Of a DNA stretch of 52,075 nt, positions 51,824 through 52,075 are shown piece by piece. Source of the DNA: Bradyrhizobium genosp. SA-3 (lineage in GTDB: Bacteria; Pseudomonadota; Alphaproteobacteria; Rhizobiales; Xanthobacteraceae). The notes under the pieces are model-generated. The model was not told the origin of the DNA. It saw only the letters and a program-made list of their open reading frames with translations, and ran no database searches. The translations under genes and the position numbers were made by a program. Each line of letters begins with the position of its first letter. Positions within the stretch are counted from its first letter, which is position 1. The stretch covers positions 1 through 52,075 of the forward strand of contig NZ_PSRT01000057.1 of the NCBI RefSeq assembly GCF_004212635.1. Reading direction: 5' to 3'.

Positions 51824-52075
51824 CTACCTCGTCCTGATGATCTGCAGCAGCTCGTCGCCGTAATGCTCGAGCTTCTTGTCGCCGATACCCGGCACGTTGC
51901 GCAGTTCGTCGAGCGTCGTCGGCCAAGCCCGGACGATGCCGTCGATGGTGGCATCGTGCAGCACGACATAGGCGGGCACGCCGCGCTCGCGGGCGACGTC
52001 GGAACGCCAGGAGCGCAGCCGCGCGCGCAATTCGGGATCGACATCGCCTTGCGGCGCGCTCGCCGCGGGCGCGAG
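51824..52075 (-). CDS. recQ: ATP-dependent DNA helicase RecQ, C-terminal HRDC part (N-terminus off the right edge)
   Basis: The frame runs unbroken from the right edge to the stop at 51824, leaving 83 residues of the C-terminus. It begins with a linker (PAASAPQGDVDPELRARL), then an HRDC domain: LRSWRSDVARERGVPAYVVLHDATIDGIVRAWPTTLDELRNVPGIGDKKLEHYGDELLQIIRTR. The AREHGVPAYVVLHDAT and GIGDKKLE stretches are those of RecQ helicases more than RNase D. The helicase core and zinc domain would lie outside the window, so RNase D or UvrD-like proteins with HRDC remain less likely options. Confidence 0.85.
   Translation of the reverse strand, partial: LAPAASAPQGDVDPELRARLRSWRSDVARERGVPAYVVLHDATIDGIVRAWPTTLDELRNVPGIGDKKLEHYGDELLQIIRTR

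Overview
The window is about 52 kb of high-GC alphaproteobacterial chromosome, most likely Bradyrhizobium or a close relative. I infer this from the gene content and order: aroK-aroB beside xerD and accA, lysC-ptsP-prfA-prmC-DUF4167, phaA/phbB facing phaR, and acdS facing an Lrp regulator. The dense set of palindromic intergenic repeats points the same way. No rRNA, tRNA, CRISPR, phage or transposase gene was seen, and most of the window reads as core chromosome. No database search was possible, so the genus is an inference.

Layout. 1-5.5 kb: an HTH-citrate synthase (cut by the left edge) diverging from a second citrate synthase across a palindrome-rich gap, then an HWE histidine kinase, a J-domain protein diverging from BolA, and a CNNM/CBS membrane protein. 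5.5-12 kb: aroB and aroK, a 48-residue membrane protein with xerD, accA, and an L,D-transpeptidase lipoprotein. 12-20.4 kb: an amide uptake and hydrolysis cluster (liv/urt-type ABC transporter, signature amidase, AmiC-like sensor, divergent MarR regulator). 20.6-30.2 kb: secA, a parvulin-type PPIase, argJ, a Nudix enzyme, an NDUFAF5-like methyltransferase, comF, glutaredoxin, a nitrilase-family amidase and DUF1178. 30-42 kb: an EamA transporter, ubiG, a PH-domain protein, lysC, ptsP, prfA, prmC, a 461-base structured gap, DUF4167, a methyltransferase, gloB and a cupin. 42-52 kb: a second EamA transporter, phbB and phaA with phaR opposite, a methyltransferase, an aminotransferase of the branched-chain type, an HSL-type esterase, a small exported protein, an AhpD-like protein, an Lrp regulator facing acdS, and the C-terminal end of recQ at the right edge.

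How the genes work together. The 12-20 kb block is the clearest functional unit: an exported binding protein, two permeases and two ATPases import a substrate, an amidase with a Lys-Ser-Ser triad would hydrolyse it, and an AmiC-like protein plus a MarR repressor could control expression. phaA, phbB and phaR make and regulate polyhydroxybutyrate precursors. acdS and its Lrp neighbour form an ACC (ethylene precursor) degradation unit. lysC and ptsP join lysine/threonine synthesis to the nitrogen phosphotransferase system.

The most notable non-coding feature is at least fifteen palindromic repeats in about nine sequence families. Several carry a shared module close to GTGCGCAATTGCGCAC. Other points of interest are palindromic operators at three divergent promoters, an internal start in lysC, an unexplained minus-strand terminator at 10.3 kb and a structured region before DUF4167.
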